Source: an uncultured Schlesneria sp. | GTDB taxonomy: Bacteria; Planctomycetota; Planctomycetia; Planctomycetales; Planctomycetaceae | Reading direction: 5' to 3' | DNA length: 45,775 bases | Assembly: GCA_903840265.1 (NCBI GenBank) | Contig: CAIMFH010000170.1 | Location: forward strand, 1-45,775 | Shown: piece after piece, positions 45,758 to 45,775 of the stretch | Position numbering within the stretch: position 1 is the first letter of the stretch | How the letters are laid out: every line of letters begins with the position of its first letter | Position numbers and translations under genes: made by a program | The notes under the pieces: generated by a model | What the model was told of the DNA's origin: nothing | What the model saw: the letters and a program-made list of their open reading frames with translations, nothing else | Database searches by the model: none

Positions 45758-45775
45758 CGAGGCTCCTGCCGAGCC

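Overview
The window looks like chromosomal DNA from a Planctomycetota bacterium of the Planctomycetaceae/Schlesneria/Gimesia type. This rests on GC-moderate coding, short mostly monocistronic or two-to-five gene units on both strands, many secreted proteins of unknown function, reprolysin-like proteases with PPC and cadherin-like repeats, duplicated N-acyl-D-amino-acid deacylases and short dispersed palindromes. No phage, transposase, integrase, rRNA or CRISPR array was seen. The only RNA gene found is a tRNA-Ser(UGA) at the left edge.

Layout. 1-7042 (minus strand): tRNA-Ser with its terminator, then a compact five-gene run in transcription order: adrenodoxin-type ferredoxin, secreted D-aminoacylase, class III (GSAM-like) PLP enzyme, MATE exporter, gamma-glutamyltransferase. 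7225-11628: leucyl aminopeptidase, NAD kinase, a hypothetical with a Tat-like leader, and a Gly/Tyr/Cys-rich secreted protein. 11831-14884: a fused FAD oxidoreductase plus MnmM/YtqB-type methyltransferase, an MBL-fold hydrolase and exonuclease VII small subunit. 15080-21254: two paralogous secreted metzincin proteases flanking a secreted hypothetical. 21258-26440 (minus): a HerA-like ATPase and two tandem paralogous secreted proteins with a CPFC motif at the mature N-terminus. 26816-29307: a conserved small protein coupled to a SNF2 helicase, followed by a repeat-rich gap. 29677-32775 (minus): MutS and a small Rieske protein. 32984-39316: a second D-aminoacylase, then an SbcD/YhaO-like protein whose metal-ligand motifs are all substituted, paired with a YhaN/SbcC-like ATPase that carries a transmembrane hairpin. 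39350-45743: a one-TM hypothetical, a secreted cyanophycinase-like S51 peptidase, a large hybrid histidine kinase, a DUF5989 membrane protein and a class IV aminotransferase.

How the genes may work together. Several products point to periplasmic handling of unusual peptides and D-amino acids (GGT, two D-aminoacylases, S51 peptidase, two PLP enzymes), but only the first operon gives positional support. The two strongest candidates for undescribed biology are the oxidoreductase-methyltransferase fusion, which has the domain logic of MnmC built from a non-homologous methyltransferase, and the pseudo-nuclease/membrane-ATPase pair. Both are inferences from motifs read by eye; no database search was run.
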